Origin: Methylacidiphilales bacterium
Lineage (GTDB): Bacteria > Verrucomicrobiota > Verrucomicrobiia > Methylacidiphilales > UBA1321
Reading direction: 5' to 3'
Assembly (NCBI GenBank): GCA_021272165.1
Contig: JAJSLK010000053.1
Coordinates: 1-52,684 of the forward strand
DNA: 52,684 nucleotides
In this document: positions 52,648 to 52,684 of the stretch, piece after piece
Numbering within the stretch: the stretch's first letter is position 1
Layout: each line of letters begins with the position of its first letter
Made by a program: the position numbers and the translations under genes
Notes under the pieces: generated by a model
What the model saw: the letters and a program-made list of their open reading frames with translations, nothing else
Databases searched by the model: none
What the model was told of the DNA's origin: nothing

Positions 52648-52684
52648 ATGATGGCAAAACCAGCAAAAGCAACGGGTGAAAGCA
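52648..52684 (+). CDS. Possible start of a plus-strand gene (cut by window edge)
   Basis: ATG ATG GCA AAA CCA GCA AAA GCA ACG GGT GAA AGC begins at 52648 and stays open to the edge (MMAKPAKATGES). AAGGGA (52632-52637) lies 10 bases upstream and could be its ribosome site. Too short to identify. Confidence 0.3.
   Translation, partial: MMAKPAKATGES

Noticed and set aside
1-52684. CRISPR arrays, ribosomal RNA genes, complete prophage
   Set aside because: No regularly spaced direct repeats, no rRNA-like conserved segments and no phage structural genes were seen.

Overview
The window looks like a chromosome segment of a GC-rich, Gram-negative member of the Verrucomicrobiota (inference). The signs are a PEP-CTERM sorting protein, a DUF6600 protein, an ExbB/ExbD/ExbD/DUF4159 module, fused SpmA-SpmB, many heavy-metal-binding (CPMH...CPxCGM) domains, and ATGA-type overlaps with few strong Shine-Dalgarno sites. 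I see no ribosomal RNA operon, CRISPR array or intact prophage.

Left part (1-22.8 kb, nearly all on the minus strand). The first 96 bases are the N-terminus of an IS5-type transposase cut by the window edge. After a secreted PstS-like protein and a PEP-CTERM protein comes the centrepiece, a seven-gene operon read from about 22.2 kb down to 3 kb: a TpsB/FhaC-type outer-membrane translocator, a DUF2341-LamG-ExbB fusion, ExbD, TonB, a putative porin, a secreted coiled-coil protein, and a 3,878-residue filamentous-haemagglutinin-type exoprotein with a C-terminal DUF3739 domain. Gaps are at most 10 bp and two junctions are ATGA overlaps, so a two-partner secretion pair is welded to a private proton-motive-force/TonB energy module. 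An Rrf2-family repressor gene lies directly upstream. A shared sequence motif sits in front of both rrf2 and tpsB, suggesting they are co-regulated.

Middle part (22.8-34.8 kb). A copper/silver-type efflux set on the minus strand (DUF3347 protein, Cys-rich small protein, CusB-like lipoprotein adaptor, CusA-like RND pump) has no outer-membrane channel gene beside it. Next come a large hybrid histidine kinase, a cyclic-nucleotide-binding protein, a GT87-like membrane glycosyltransferase and a fused SpmA-SpmB membrane protein.

Right-centre (34.8-50.5 kb). A second Exb-type operon (TPR protein, ExbB with a C-terminal zinc ribbon, two ExbD, DUF4159 protein) is read leftward. A plus-strand run follows: NDUFA9-like dehydrogenase, DUF6600 protein, fused CrtYcd-type lycopene cyclase, beta-hydroxyacid-dehydrogenase-like protein, then a strong hairpin terminator. 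After that come a QueD-like enzyme lacking one usual zinc histidine, a coiled-coil membrane protein, two sensor/regulator genes and a copper-type P1B ATPase.

Right end (50.66-52.68 kb). Composition turns AT-rich at a tRNA-Leu(CAG) gene that stops at its anticodon loop. Beyond it are a frameshifted replication-primase remnant and a three-gene remnant (DUF1573 domain, membrane protein, rhodanese-like protein) truncated at both ends. I read this as the edge of a decayed integrated element.
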